Assembly: GCA_019671135.1 (NCBI GenBank)
Contig: JAHRHY010000014.1
Coordinates: 1,734,001-1,798,000, forward strand
From: Linnemannia hyalina
Lineage: Eukaryota; Mortierellomycota; Mortierellomycetes; Mortierellales; Mortierellaceae
Direction: 5' to 3'
DNA: 64,000 nt
Each line of letters begins with the position of its first letter. Within the stretch, counting starts at the first letter, position 1. Below the pieces are notes generated by a model. It was not told the DNA's origin and did not search any database. It worked only from the letters and a program-made list of their open reading frames with translations. The translations under genes and the position numbers were made by a program. Positions 34,862 through 45,053 of this stretch are shown in pieces.

Positions 34862-35340
34862 CCCCAGGTTCGATTGAGTACTATACGGTTGAAACGGGAA
34901 CGAGATTCAGTTAAGTTGGTGTTGTTAAGGAGAGAATAAGGCAGGGGGGAGCGATCGCCAGCGGATATTGAGTATTGGTTCCTGGCAGCATACGGTGGTT
35001 AGGTTGAGAGCGTGCCCAGAGAGTGATAGGTAGGGCTGTGTTGCTAGAACGGATGTCGGTTGTCAGAGAGCGCTGAAGTGTAGAAGGGAAGTGAGGTTGC
35101 AAACGGAGCAAGTCAGAGGAGTCACTCGAGAAAAAGGAAGAGGTATAGGCAGATGGGTATGATGAGGATGCCAGGTATTGAAGGAACTACAGATGATGAA
35201 AGTGATGGCGCCCCTCTTCTTTTTCACAAGTCTTAGTAGAGTAGTCGTCTTCAGTGGATATGTCAGGGCTGGCTTTAAAACAATGGGCGCCTAAATTACG
35301 TCACCGTTGACATAACCTAAGCACCTACTGTCCCTCGACT
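34862..35340. other. Upstream region of the Ldb1-like gene
   Basis: This may contain a 5' untranslated or short coding exon. The motif at 35285-35306 (GGGCGCC then TTACGTCACCG) resembles a CRE half site, and it also lies at one edge of the TnpB/Fanzor-like relic. No gene was supported. Confidence 0.4.
35285..35306. promoter_or_regulatory. CRE-like TTACGTCA motif or element end
   Basis: GGGCGCC followed by AAATTACGTCACCG. A nearly identical word stands upstream of the exoribonuclease gene (39,814-39,836). An inverted relative, GACGTAATTTAAAGG, stands at 37,848-37,862, beyond the other side of the TnpB/Fanzor-like relic. It can be read as a bZIP site or as a terminal inverted repeat. Confidence 0.3.
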
Positions 35341-37749
35341 CTAAAAAAATTCAACTGTCGATAGTTCCAGCTCCACTGCCTTGCGCTTCGGTAACCGGGT
35401 TTGACTTGGCCGAGGTTGAGTATCGTCGATCGCCTTGCGCTTCCTGGACTGCCGAGTTGGATTTGGCTTGGGCTTGACATCGGTGTCAGACAAGGCGCTT
35501 TAGCTGCTTCCGACTCCGTCTTCGCTCATGCCGAGGTCTTCCTTCCAAGGATATCGGCCCTGTGCACTATGCGTCGACTGACTGGAGATAGTCTGGTTTC
35601 TGTCGATCCAGAAGGTGGCCGTGAACTACATTGTCATGTTGCGTTCCGCCAGCTCATCCCTGTGGGAGTACATTCTACAAGTCTTGCAGAACAATCTCCG
35701 GATCGTACCCTGCGCCACGAAGCCTTGGCAGCAAGGGCTCTTCTTTGAAGTGTAATATTCGTTCACCACGACAATGATATGTCCAAGTGAACAAGCCCAA
35801 AAAGAGACAATAGTGATATGTTCGACAAGTAAATAAATGAAATATGCCCTCCTCTAAAAGACTACGCTGATGTGATGAAGCACCAACCAGGCACACAAAG
35901 TAGGCCAAGAAGGTTCCATGAAGAGATGTTATTCCTGACCGGTCAGCAAATTGCTCCAACCCAATGCGATAACGATCATGCTGCTGTCATTTCTCTTTGC
36001 AACCGACAAACCTCTAATCATGCCCAACAATCGATCTGCAATTTGTCCGTAACTCCTCCTCTGGTATCGTTGTGGTGGTATCGCATATTGTTGTCATTGT
36101 AAAATTTGTTCAACTAGTCTTCCACCCTTTGGATCTCTTGGGCATAATCCATAACAATTGCTTCGTGACCTCAGAGAAAGGACAAATCCGACTCGATTTC
36201 TTCAATTGACATGGTGACACCTGCAGGGACAATTCACCTCTATTCCTCCGTCCATCGCCGGAATTTAAAAGTAGGCTGAGAGACAGCCTTCTGTTTTACC
36301 GACGGATTATAGAAAACCTGAGGCTGAGATGGGCTGATCAAAGTTGTCACAGGGGCCAAAGTCGAGGTGGTCGGTATGACTGTGGCAGTCGAGGCGTCAT
36401 GGCTCTTTCCCTTGCTGGTATCGTCAGAGCATATTGAATCCAGCAATGAGGCGTAGGCACCCACGACACAGGCTTGACCCAAAACCAGACATAGAATCGT
36501 GATCAAAGCAGGCGCACAATTTAGTAACAACCGTGCAACATCCTCCTTGGTCCGAACAACATTGCGAATCTCCGTCAAGTAATAGTCCAGTCCAGTCCGT
36601 CCACTGTGGTCGTTAAGAGAGGCGGTAGACGATCTTCCGGCGATCTCCTAAACCAAACCTCTTGAAGTTCCTTCAGCTTGAAAGCTACCATCTGAACACT
36701 GAAACCATTAGTCCAAATAGAGCCGCGGAGCACATACCCTTTCGTGGCATATGTTCTAGGGTCGAAGGCTGGCTGGCGGATGGACGAAAGGTGGTCCTTG
36801 ATTTCTGATATAGTCATCAACTTGACAGCGGCTCGATATCCTGCTTTGACCCTCTGTCGACTCCTGGGACCAACAGGGGCAACATTGGAAAGCAGGACAT
36901 TGACCACGAAGCCTGGCTCTCGGTCGCGCAACCAGATCTCCGATACTTCGCTCAATGCCAGACGGCCAGGGAACATGTGCCTTGCCCTCTCCATAATCAT
37001 GTCCTTGAGAATTGATGAAAACGATGCAAAGCCGCTCTTGTTTGAAGATATAGGGATAATCAGGCGCGAGTCTCCACTCATTCTATTGATGTCCAGAAAG
37101 TTCTCCACGGCTGTCATTTCTTGGCGAATCTCCAGGTCACGCCCTTCCAGCGAGCCCTCGGCCGTCCTTTTGGTCTTTAAGCTACGATAAAAAAAAAGCG
37201 TAGAAATATTGAACACATCGTGTAAGAGATTTGCTTTCAGAACGCTTCATACAAGCTATGTCTTCAAAAGACAACTCACGCGTTCCGTTGCAGTATATCT
37301 TCTTGAGTTCCACCGTCAGCTGGGAAGATACAAATCGCACAAATTCGGTAGGCGGAAAAAAGGTATTCTCGCGCAAAGAAGACTGCCGCAAACGATCGAA
37401 CAAGGCCATTCCCTTGACTCGCTGAATGAATTCGTTGATGGATCGGCCGACACCTTGTCGTGTGGATAATTACCCGAGTATAAGAAGCGCAAGAATCCGT
37501 TCAGGAACTGTCGCTGGCGATCGTTTTTGATGTCGTCGTCATCGTCCGGCATCATCCATGGATTGCTGAATCATCCGCCGGGCACCCGCTGCTGCCGGAA
37601 ACTGTGGTCGTGCATAAGAGTGTGTTGATGTTGGTATTGGCGAAGATGAAGAAGAAGAAGAAGAAGAAGAGGGCTCGACGGAGGTCACAATTGAGATCCT
37701 TGTAACCTCCTGCACAGGTAATCGTTGAATTGCTGAAGAGGGGTATCAC
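35341..37749 (-). pseudogene. Broken TnpB/Fanzor-like (RuvC plus zinc-ribbon) gene
   Basis: Coding-like segments follow each other on the minus strand in changing frames. First come FLNGFLRFLYSGN (about 37.5 kb) and SINEFIQRVKGMALFDRL, then an intron with intact GT-AG ends (37182-37279) and a long open piece ending TNGFSVQMVAFKLKELQ. A degenerate RuvC-I-like strand LVLGQACVVGAYA (about 36.48 kb) follows, then SLHGTFLAYFV. A zinc-ribbon-like YYTSKKSPCC...CKTC with SHRDELAERN follows (about 35.65-35.75 kb), and a basic tail with RKRKAID and PKRKAVE ends at TAG 35341-35343. This order, with a zinc ribbon just before the last RuvC motif, is that of TnpB/Fanzor nucleases. The RuvC-I aspartate position reads Val (codon 36483-36485). 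A 5-bp duplication (GGACTGGAC) shifts the frame near 36,590 and further stops follow. The family call is from memory of the motifs, not a search. Confidence 0.55.
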
Positions 37750-37978
37750 AATAGAACTCAGGATGAAATTGTCGTTATTATTGTCTAGTTCGTCGAGGTC
37801 GTCTTAAGCCTGGATCCGTGCACAGTCATCGGATGGCGAGGAGAATCGACGTAATTTAAAGGTGGTATTGGGAGTTGGTTGAATCGCTTCAAATGACGAA
37901 AATGACGTTCGAATCCAAAAGGGTACGTTAAAAAAGCACCTCTATTACTATTGTAGTACAAGTCGTTACATGAGAAAA

Positions 37979-38824
37979 CTAGCAGAGAGGTCCCTCGTGT
38001 TGTCCATTCGTAGTGGCTGCAGAGGCTACGCTGTTAATAGTCTTGACGCTCTCGAGCTCCTGGTCCTGGAAAACGTTGTGGACTATGTTAATCAAGTGCC
38101 ACTCGTCCCGGATGCTGTCAATCACCTTGACCGACTCCCTCGATGGCTCGTAGATCTTGGGCCACTCTGACCACAGCTCAAACGCCTCGTCCTGAATAAT
38201 AAACAATATGTAACCACTGAACGCTTCTGCATCAATAGCGCAGCGAGATGAATTGCCCGGTAACTTCCAAGCGACTTCGACGGTGGCGGCGGACTAAACA
38301 ATCTCCTTGTCGACAAAGATTCCGCAGATAACGGCGTAGGGGCCATCATTTCGACTATTGGCCCTGAGATCACCTCACTTGTTGACAGCATAGTATGTGA
38401 TCTGGGGCTCTTCCCCAATCCTGCTCGCCAGCTCGTTCAAGTTGTTCTAGCTCTGGGATTTATGGCGGTGTGAAGCTTGCATCTGTTGAGACTGTGGAGG
38501 ACTTGGGTGACAGGGTTGAGGCTTTTGAGGACTTGATTGATGAGGTCGAGACGACAAATAGGGAAAATATGAAATAGCCGATTATTGTCCACTTACTTCA
38601 TGCAGTTGTTCCCAAATGCGCATTCGGTCGTATGTAGAGAGGCGGCGGAGGCGATTGCGAGCCTCACGGTTTCTCTGTCGCGATGAGTTCTTCAGCAAGT
38701 TCATCGCGATCGACGTCCAGATTATGTCAAGGTCGTCGGGATGCGAGACATCGGCTAGTGCACCCCACTGTTTCAACTCAATCTCGTCGCTCTTTGCAAA
38801 GTACTTTTTTTGCTTGGAGTTCAT
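37979..38824 (-). CDS. Possible two-exon hypothetical protein
   Basis: Exons 38597-38824 and 37979-38191 join in phase 0 at good sites (GAA|GTAAGT, ATTCAG|GAC) to 146 residues. The product is hydrophilic and helical-looking: MNSKQKKYFAKSDE, DDLDIIWTSIAMNLL, RRLSTYDRMRIWEQLHE, then DEAFELWSEWPKIYEPS. No family was recognised. The frame stays open upstream into a microsatellite, so the true start may differ. Sitting among mobile-element debris, it may itself be part of an element. It overlaps plus-strand coding-like sequence within its intron. Confidence 0.35.
38255..38577 (+). pseudogene. Broken gene 3' end, unknown family
   Basis: The plus strand reads DFDGGGGLNNLLVDKD, then AIISTIGPEITSLVDSIVCD and FPNPARQLVQVVLALG. 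It then shifts one frame to IYGGVKLASVETVEDLGD, RVEAFEDLIDEVE and stop TAG at 38575-38577. Both parts look like ordinary protein, so a single-base indel near 38,455 in a former gene is the simplest reading. No start, partner exon or family was identified. Confidence 0.3.
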
Positions 38825-38895
38825 GGGATGCTTAACGGCCAGGCGAATGAGAAAGCGTGTATAATGTGGGAGTGGGTTATGTGTGTGCGTGGTGT

Positions 38896-38897
38896 GT

Positions 38898-38931
<34 letters not shown>

Positions 38932-39036
38932 TGTGTGTGTGTGAGTGTGTGTGAGAGAGAGAAAGAGAGAGAAAGGGGGAGAGAGAAAAAGGGAGAGAGA
39001 GAGAGAGAAAGGGAGAAAGGGGGAGAGAGAGAGAGG
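38896..39036. repeat. Compound (GT)n-(GA)n microsatellite
   Basis: A GT array with two GAGT interruptions runs into a GA/GAAA/GGGAGA array of similar length. Confidence 0.9.
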
Positions 39037-39110
39037 TCAGGATTGCCACTCGATAACATAGTGTACCGTTGCCCCAAAAGAGAAGAACTACCATTGAGTC
39101 TAAGTGGAAG

Positions 39111-39655
39111 CTGCATTTTTAATCCGAAAGGAACCCTATCGGAGACCACATTCTACCACCAGGGCTTTCTCTTGTCGATCACGAGAGAGCCAAGGCTATG
39201 AAAATAACAAGCAGCGGTCGCGTTTGTCACAGACACGGCACGCAGTGCTTAGGTTCTCCTCAAAGAATGTGGTACTACACGTAGACCACAAAGCCCGCAG
39301 ACAGTGTGGTTTAGTTCCACGAGGTTGTCCCAACAACATGACCAATGATCCTGAGAGCCTTGTCCAGTCTCAATGACGAAAAAAAACAAGTACGCGAAAA
39401 GCGAAGGGCTGCTTCTTTAACCCGAAAGGAACCCTATCGGGCACCACATCTCAACACCAAGACCCTCTCTTGTCATTGACGAAAGAGCCAAAGCTATGGC
39501 ACAGCAGAACTGTGGATGTGACAGTGATGCAATGTCATCCTGTCAACCCAAAAAATGTGGTACAACATTACAAGGCCCGCAGACAATGCAATTCTCCCTT
39601 CACAAAGTTACACCAGCAACATGACCAATGATCCTGGAGACCGGGTCATTCGCAA
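39111..39655. repeat. Two diverged direct copies of a ~250-bp non-coding unit
   Basis: Copy 1 is about 39,111-39,370 and copy 2 about 39,409-39,655. They share blocks such as CCGAAAGGAACCCTATCGG, TCTCTTGTC, GAGAGAGCCAA/GAAAGAGCCAA, AATGTGGTAC, GCCCGCAGACA and AACATGACCAATGATCCTG in the same order. No coding frame is shared. This is an old tandem duplication or two copies of one dispersed repeat. Confidence 0.75.
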
Positions 39656-39813
39656 AACATGTACTCGTATTTTCTGTAGCTCTTCTCCTCAAACCTCGTT
39701 TAAGCCTGATACCTGCCTTTGGAGTCTTCTTGATCTTGATTGAGTCGTGAAATCGCATGGAGGGGAGCTGAGTGAAATGGATCGAGAGAAAAAGTTGGGT
39801 CGTTACAGGTCAA

Positions 39814-39836
39814 CGGGCGCCGTAATGACGTCACCG
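39814..39836 (+). promoter_or_regulatory. Palindromic CRE (TGACGTCA) upstream of exoribonuclease gene
   Basis: GGGCGCCGTAA is followed by TGACGTCA (39826-39833) and CCG, about 205 bp before the start codon. The full palindrome is the consensus bZIP/ATF-CREB site. Its wider context matches 35285-35306. Confidence 0.45.
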
Positions 39837-40039
39837 AAGTGGCCATTGTATATACATCAATTCACAACAAGGAAACAAGAAAACGTACCTGCTTCTTTGC
39901 TCATTCTACACTCGAGTCCCCACCACTACCTCGTCCACCATCAGCAAAAGGCCTCTCAGGAATTGGACGACAGGGAAAGACAGCGCACCAACTCAACACT
40001 CCAACGCTCACCCAGTCAATCGAAAAATTATAGAGCAGG

Positions 40040-43000
40040 ATGCACAGGATATCTTTCCCGGGACGACCTCTTGTCAGATCGTATCAGCCACCTCTCGGCA
40101 AGAACTGCGGCTTCAGGACTTCGGCCTTGGTTTCAAGAGAATACCAGAGACAAATCGAAAAGTCAAGCTTGCTCTCACCGCGCTTATCCAAGGACAAGAA
40201 TACTCATCGTCACACTGACAAGCACAGCGACTTTTTCGCATCCAAAGATCACTCCTCTCGACAGCCGTTCCTGCGAAGCAAGTTTGACTCCGATCGATCC
40301 ACCTTTGCCAGGCAAACAGGACCACCACCCAAGAGGAACAGGGACCTTACACCTTCTCAGGAATTCATGGAGGAACGCAACAGAACGCTTTCATGGGCCC
40401 GTCAAATGTCGGAGAGAAACGCACGCCAGGACTTGGAGGCGAAGCGGAAGGCGGCAATGAGACTGAAGGACAAGGGCGAAGCACCAAAGCCAGTCTATAC
40501 CTACCGGTCTCCCAAGCTCGTCCCCGGAGATGTTGCCGAGCTCTTTGGTGCAGAATCTATCCAAAACCGCGCGGTCCTCCCGGGTGACTTCGTCGAGATT
40601 CGCAAGTAAGTTCATCGGCTATTGTGATATGTTTGTTTGACAGCATATACACTCGGGATTCATATTCCACCACATTGTAGAACAGGCCATTGGACCAGAG
40701 CAACCGGTAGTTGTTGCCTGTTTGTCACTAACAAGCCAACGACAATACAAACTACATAATAAACCTCTAACTTAACTCTCGTCACAATGAAATATTAGAG
40801 GTGGAGCTGCAATCTGTGGAATCTACACCCAAAGCTTTGATCAGGCAGAGGACAGGCTACAATCGACCAGTATCGTACAGGGCGATCAAGTACTAGGCCA
40901 CAGGACTGCAGACGTCGTCTTTCGCATTCCTGGATATATTTTTCGAGACAACGTCAAAGCCAAGCTGGGACATTGGGACATCGCCGCCAACCCCACGACT
41001 CCGCCACAAGGCACTGGAAAGGTCGTATCGGCTTTCGCGGATCAGGCCAGCTTGCTGATGGGTACCTTTTATACCCGCTTCAACACCCTCTACGATACCT
41101 TTTGGCATGGCCGCAAGCAAACGATGCTCACTACACCGGAGGCAGCTCGATATGTGTTTGGCAAAGAGGACAGCAACAGTAGCCCACTGACGCTACAGGA
41201 ACTCTATGCCACCCACGTCTTTCTCACTCAGGACAGCAGTTTGACGAGATTTGTCCCATCGGCTGCTGTTCGATGGACAGGAGAGTTTACGATCCGTCGG
41301 CCTCAGGAAGTTTTGCTGGCAGAGACAGTAATTGATTGGGTGCGAAAGGACGACCCTCGAGTGTTTCAGTTCATACAAAAGGCCAAGGAGCTGGTGGAAG
41401 GCAGCCGGAGAGGCGACAGATCTGGCTGGAAGGCGACGAAGTTCACAGACTCGGATCGTACGCTGATCGAGTTTGTGCGTCAGACGGCGATCAGCGGGTA
41501 CAGCGATCTGTTTGGTGTGCCACAGCTGGCTTACCTTCCTCGCCTGCTGAGACCCTTGGGCATATATGACGACATTGATCCCAGGACGGCGTTTGAGTTT
41601 TTGACGGAGATTGGGGTGTGGCCAAGGTGGTATAACATGGAAATCAACCGATCGGCAATTTCGCTCACCAGCGGAGGTGTGGAAGAGCAGGCCATTATTG
41701 CCAGGATTCAAAGCCTACATCCAGAATCGCTGCAGCAAGACTTTGATAAAGATTTGGCACGCCTCCAGCAGGAATCCTCATCAACTAATGCAACAACTCT
41801 CAAGGGTGCAGACGTTAGCAAAGGCGAGACCAACAGCAGGAGCCCATTGGTGCTGGAAAGCCCTACGGAGATGTACAAGCATGATCCATGCGATGCCATT
41901 CGCCACGACTTTGGTCACCAGCCCATTTACGCCATTGACGACCCCTCGGCTTCGGAACTGGACGACGCATTTTCGATCGAACCCGTGCCAGTGACGACAT
42001 TGACGCCCGAGCCATCCACTTGGGTTCATGTCCATGTTGCCGACCCAACATCCATCCTCCCTCCGCTCCATGAGATGGCGACACTTGCCAGCGAGAGGGT
42101 CCAGACGACGTACCTTCCTGAGGGCACTTGGCCAATGCTTCCTCGCGCCTTAACAGAGGAAACGCTTAGTCTCAAGAACGACGGTCGGCCCAAAAAGGTC
42201 ATGACATTCTCCGCACGACTTCAGGATAGCAACGGTGGGATTCTGGAATACAAGGTTCGCCCAGGGATCGTCAGGAAAGTTGTCACCCTCAACTATGACG
42301 ACGTGGACGATGTCATTGCCTGGGATCGAGTTCATGGCGGTCGTGCCGAGGGAAACCGCGTCCGTTCGTCCTTTATGACCATGCCGGAAGACCGTGCGCT
42401 GGAACGCACGTATTACCGCTCCACCAAGGGTAGTGTTTCCACCGATGACACTGCATTGGTCAAGGAATTGAACCATCTTCAATCGGTTGCTCAAAGACAC
42501 ACCGATGCCCGACTCCGGAGAGGAGCTTTCAATTTCTCTCTTGGACGACCCATGATCGAGCTCACCCCGTATCCCGTGCCGCGTGTCGCTGAGGGAGACT
42601 GGCAAGGGCCAATCGACTACTCGCACAGTCCTCTTTGGCAGGAGCCTCAGATCACAGTTCGGCTCGACCCAGCCTTTGCATCGCCTTCAAGATTGATGGT
42701 AGCAGAGTACATGATCATGGCGGGACGTGTCGCATCGATGTTTGCGCAGGAGAAAGGACTGCCGACCCTTTTCAGGAACCAACCTGCACCCGCGGAAAAG
42801 TACCGGGAGGCCTTTGAGGAGACGATCCGCACCAAGACTAACCCTCGAACAGGCATCCTGAACATGGTCGATATGCTCCCCTTGCGGCCATACATTGCTG
42901 GTGCGGAAATCTCGACGAATCCCTTGGGCCATTGGTCGATGGGTATTCACGACGGCTACTGCAAGGTGACCTCTCCTCTGCGGCGATACTCGGATATGAT

Positions 43001-43418
43001 TGCCCATTGGCAGATGAAGGGTGCTCTCCTTAACAAACATGCGTCATCGTCGACCTCCGCTATCGTCACGACTCCTCCTATCTTCAGTCTCGATACGTTG
43101 TCACCACTTGCAGGAGTGATCAGAGATCGGGAGCGCATGCTGGGTATGCTGGAAGCCCGGTCGGTGAAGTACTGGCTCTTTGAGATGCTGCGTCGCCGGA
43201 TCGATGGTGGCATGTCCACAGTATTCGACGGGATCATCCTCAATCCTACCGCAGACGGATACAACGTGATCTCAACTCTATTGGGCTTTCAGACGGTGGT
43301 GAAAGCTGAGCCTGGCGTTATGGGGGCGAGCAAGATTGGCGACCGTGTCATCTTTGAGGTGGATAATTGCAACCCTCAGCGGCCCTACATTGGAGGTCGT
43401 CATTTGTCTATGGCATAG
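40040..43418 (+). CDS. Mitochondrial RNase II-family exoribonuclease (DSS1/CYT-4-like)
   Basis: Exons 40040-40605 and 40799-43418 join in phase 2 and give 1061 residues. The N-terminus (MHRISFPGRPLVRSYQPPLG) is basic, lacks acidic residues and looks like a mitochondrial presequence. A long basic linker follows, then an OB-like GDVAELFGAE...GDFVEIRK block. The RNB catalytic domain begins near residue 625, with AIDDPSASELDDAFSIEP holding the Mg-binding Asp residues. It ends with GYCKVTSPLRRYSDMIAHWQ, the family's SPLRRYxD signature. This size and layout fit Dss1p of yeast and CYT-4 of Neurospora, 3'-5' exonucleases of the mitochondrial RNA degradosome that act with helicase Suv3. No break was seen. 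A CRE palindrome lies about 205 bp upstream. Confidence 0.9.
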
Positions 43419-43505
43419 GTACTTTTTTAATATGGCATTGTAAATTAAAGTCATCAGTTGTTTTGCACTTTTGTTAACCTGATCGCTTGAGCCCCATGTA
43501 CACTG

Positions 43506-43694
43506 TTAATAAGTCTCTATTACCAACTGGGCCTTGAGGCGATCGATGTACGACAGGACTGTCTCGGCACCTGTCCAACCTGAAAACTCGATGTATGGGA
43601 AGGCATTGGAACCATACTCCTTGATGCCGTCGCCGCTGCTCATCGCCCAATGGTGAGTCCAGACACCCGGAAAGGACATTTTGACCGAGCGCAT
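43506..43694 (-). CDS. Possible small protein or last exon, unknown
   Basis: An open frame of 62 codons from ATG 43694 to TAA 43506-43508 reads like natural protein (SFPGVWTHHWAMSSGDG, YGSNAFPYIEFSGW, VLSYIDRLKAQLVIE). No upstream exon with matching splice sites was found in 43.7-44.5 kb, so it is either a very small gene, a leftover 3' exon or chance. The convergent neighbour ends only 90 bp away. Confidence 0.25.
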   Translation of the reverse strand: MRSVKMSFPGVWTHHWAMSSGDGIKEYGSNAFPYIEFSGWTGAETVLSYIDRLKAQLVIETY

Positions 43695-45053
43695 GATTCA
43701 AAGCAATTAGGAAAAGTGGTGTCGGACTCTGCCTCATCGCAAAGGCGGGGATTATTGTCGGAGGTAGCTTTGATTGGCCCGTCGGAGAGCGCTTTGTCTC
43801 TCAGTGATTTAGTGTTTGGGTGGATTTGTGGAGAAGGAGGAAATCGCGGCACATATTGTTTTTTGGGGTTGTGGAAAGTATCCAAACAAACACATGTACA
43901 TGTACATACAGTGTTTATGTTACCGGGCCAGGTAATCCCACTAAGTACAGCGAATGGAATAAGTCCCTGGCTCAACCCCGACGGCTTATCCTTATTCCTC
44001 CACATGTCCCTTTTTTACTTTGTCAAAAAAACCCCCCGATTGTGCACAAATCCTCTGCGAACTTTAAATCGTCAATATTGAGTCCGATGATCGGCATGAA
44101 CAGTGGAGATTTATAGGCCTCTGATGGCCCTCAAGCCATGTAGTTCTTATCGGCTGTTTGAATTCAAAGAAAGGGAGTTGTTATTCGGTGAGTTAGGTGT
44201 TACTTAGTGATACTGCTGTACATATGCACATATCCACACAAATAAGAGACGGACCAGAGGGACCAGATATTCGACACTCCGGGCCGGACGATTGCGTTGA
44301 AACCTACTTTGGCCACACATGTATGGTTTATGTGCGTCTACAAACAATGAGCTTTTCCTCAGGTCAGCTAAGCTTGGATATAACATAGAAAAACACTCGC
44401 CTGATTGACCGATCGAGCCAAGCCCTGTCGAGCCCGGAAAGGCCGATGTGACCCCAACCAAAAACAAGAGGGAAAAAAGTGACAAACGTACCTTTGCCTT
44501 CTTGCTTCTCTCGAAGAGTCCGTGGGTGTTTTTTTTTTATTATTATGACTCGTCAGCCTATTGAGACCGTTCAGTCGTGGAGGAGCTAAGAATTGCTCCA
44601 CAAGTCTTTGCCACTGCTCTCTCTCTTATCCACATATTCGAACGCAGTACAGTACACATTCTAACCGCCCGTTTAACTCTCATCCCAGCTGACAGGGGCT
44701 AACGTTGATTCGATAGCATAATCGAAAGAAGGAAACATCCCTGACTTTCGAGATGGTAGGACAGCACAATGAATCCGCTCTTACTAACCATAAGCAAAGT
44801 TGCAAACACAATTCATAAAAGCTGAAGAAGAGGGAGGTGGGAAAAGGTATAAAAGAACTGCACCTATTCGTCCTTTTGCCCACCATCTTCAAGATCACTT
44901 TCGTCTTCATCCTCATCCTCCACCACTCACTCACTTCACCCTGCCCTCGCACATTATATATACTTCTTCACCCTTCTTGTATATTCTTTATTATTTATTA
45001 ATTTCCTCACCCAAGTTCCATCCTCTCAACTCGACTCTTACCAACTTAACATA
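43695..45053. other. Intergenic region upstream of MFS transporter
   Basis: The sequence is balanced with several scattered short frames and no recognised motif. The last 200 bases are C/T-rich (44,880-45,050) and lead into the transporter start codon. A TATATATA run stands at about 44,955. Confidence 0.45.

Noticed and set aside
37850..37930. tRNA-like B box (GTTCGAATCC)
   Set aside because: No matching A box, acceptor stem or anticodon loop could be built around it.
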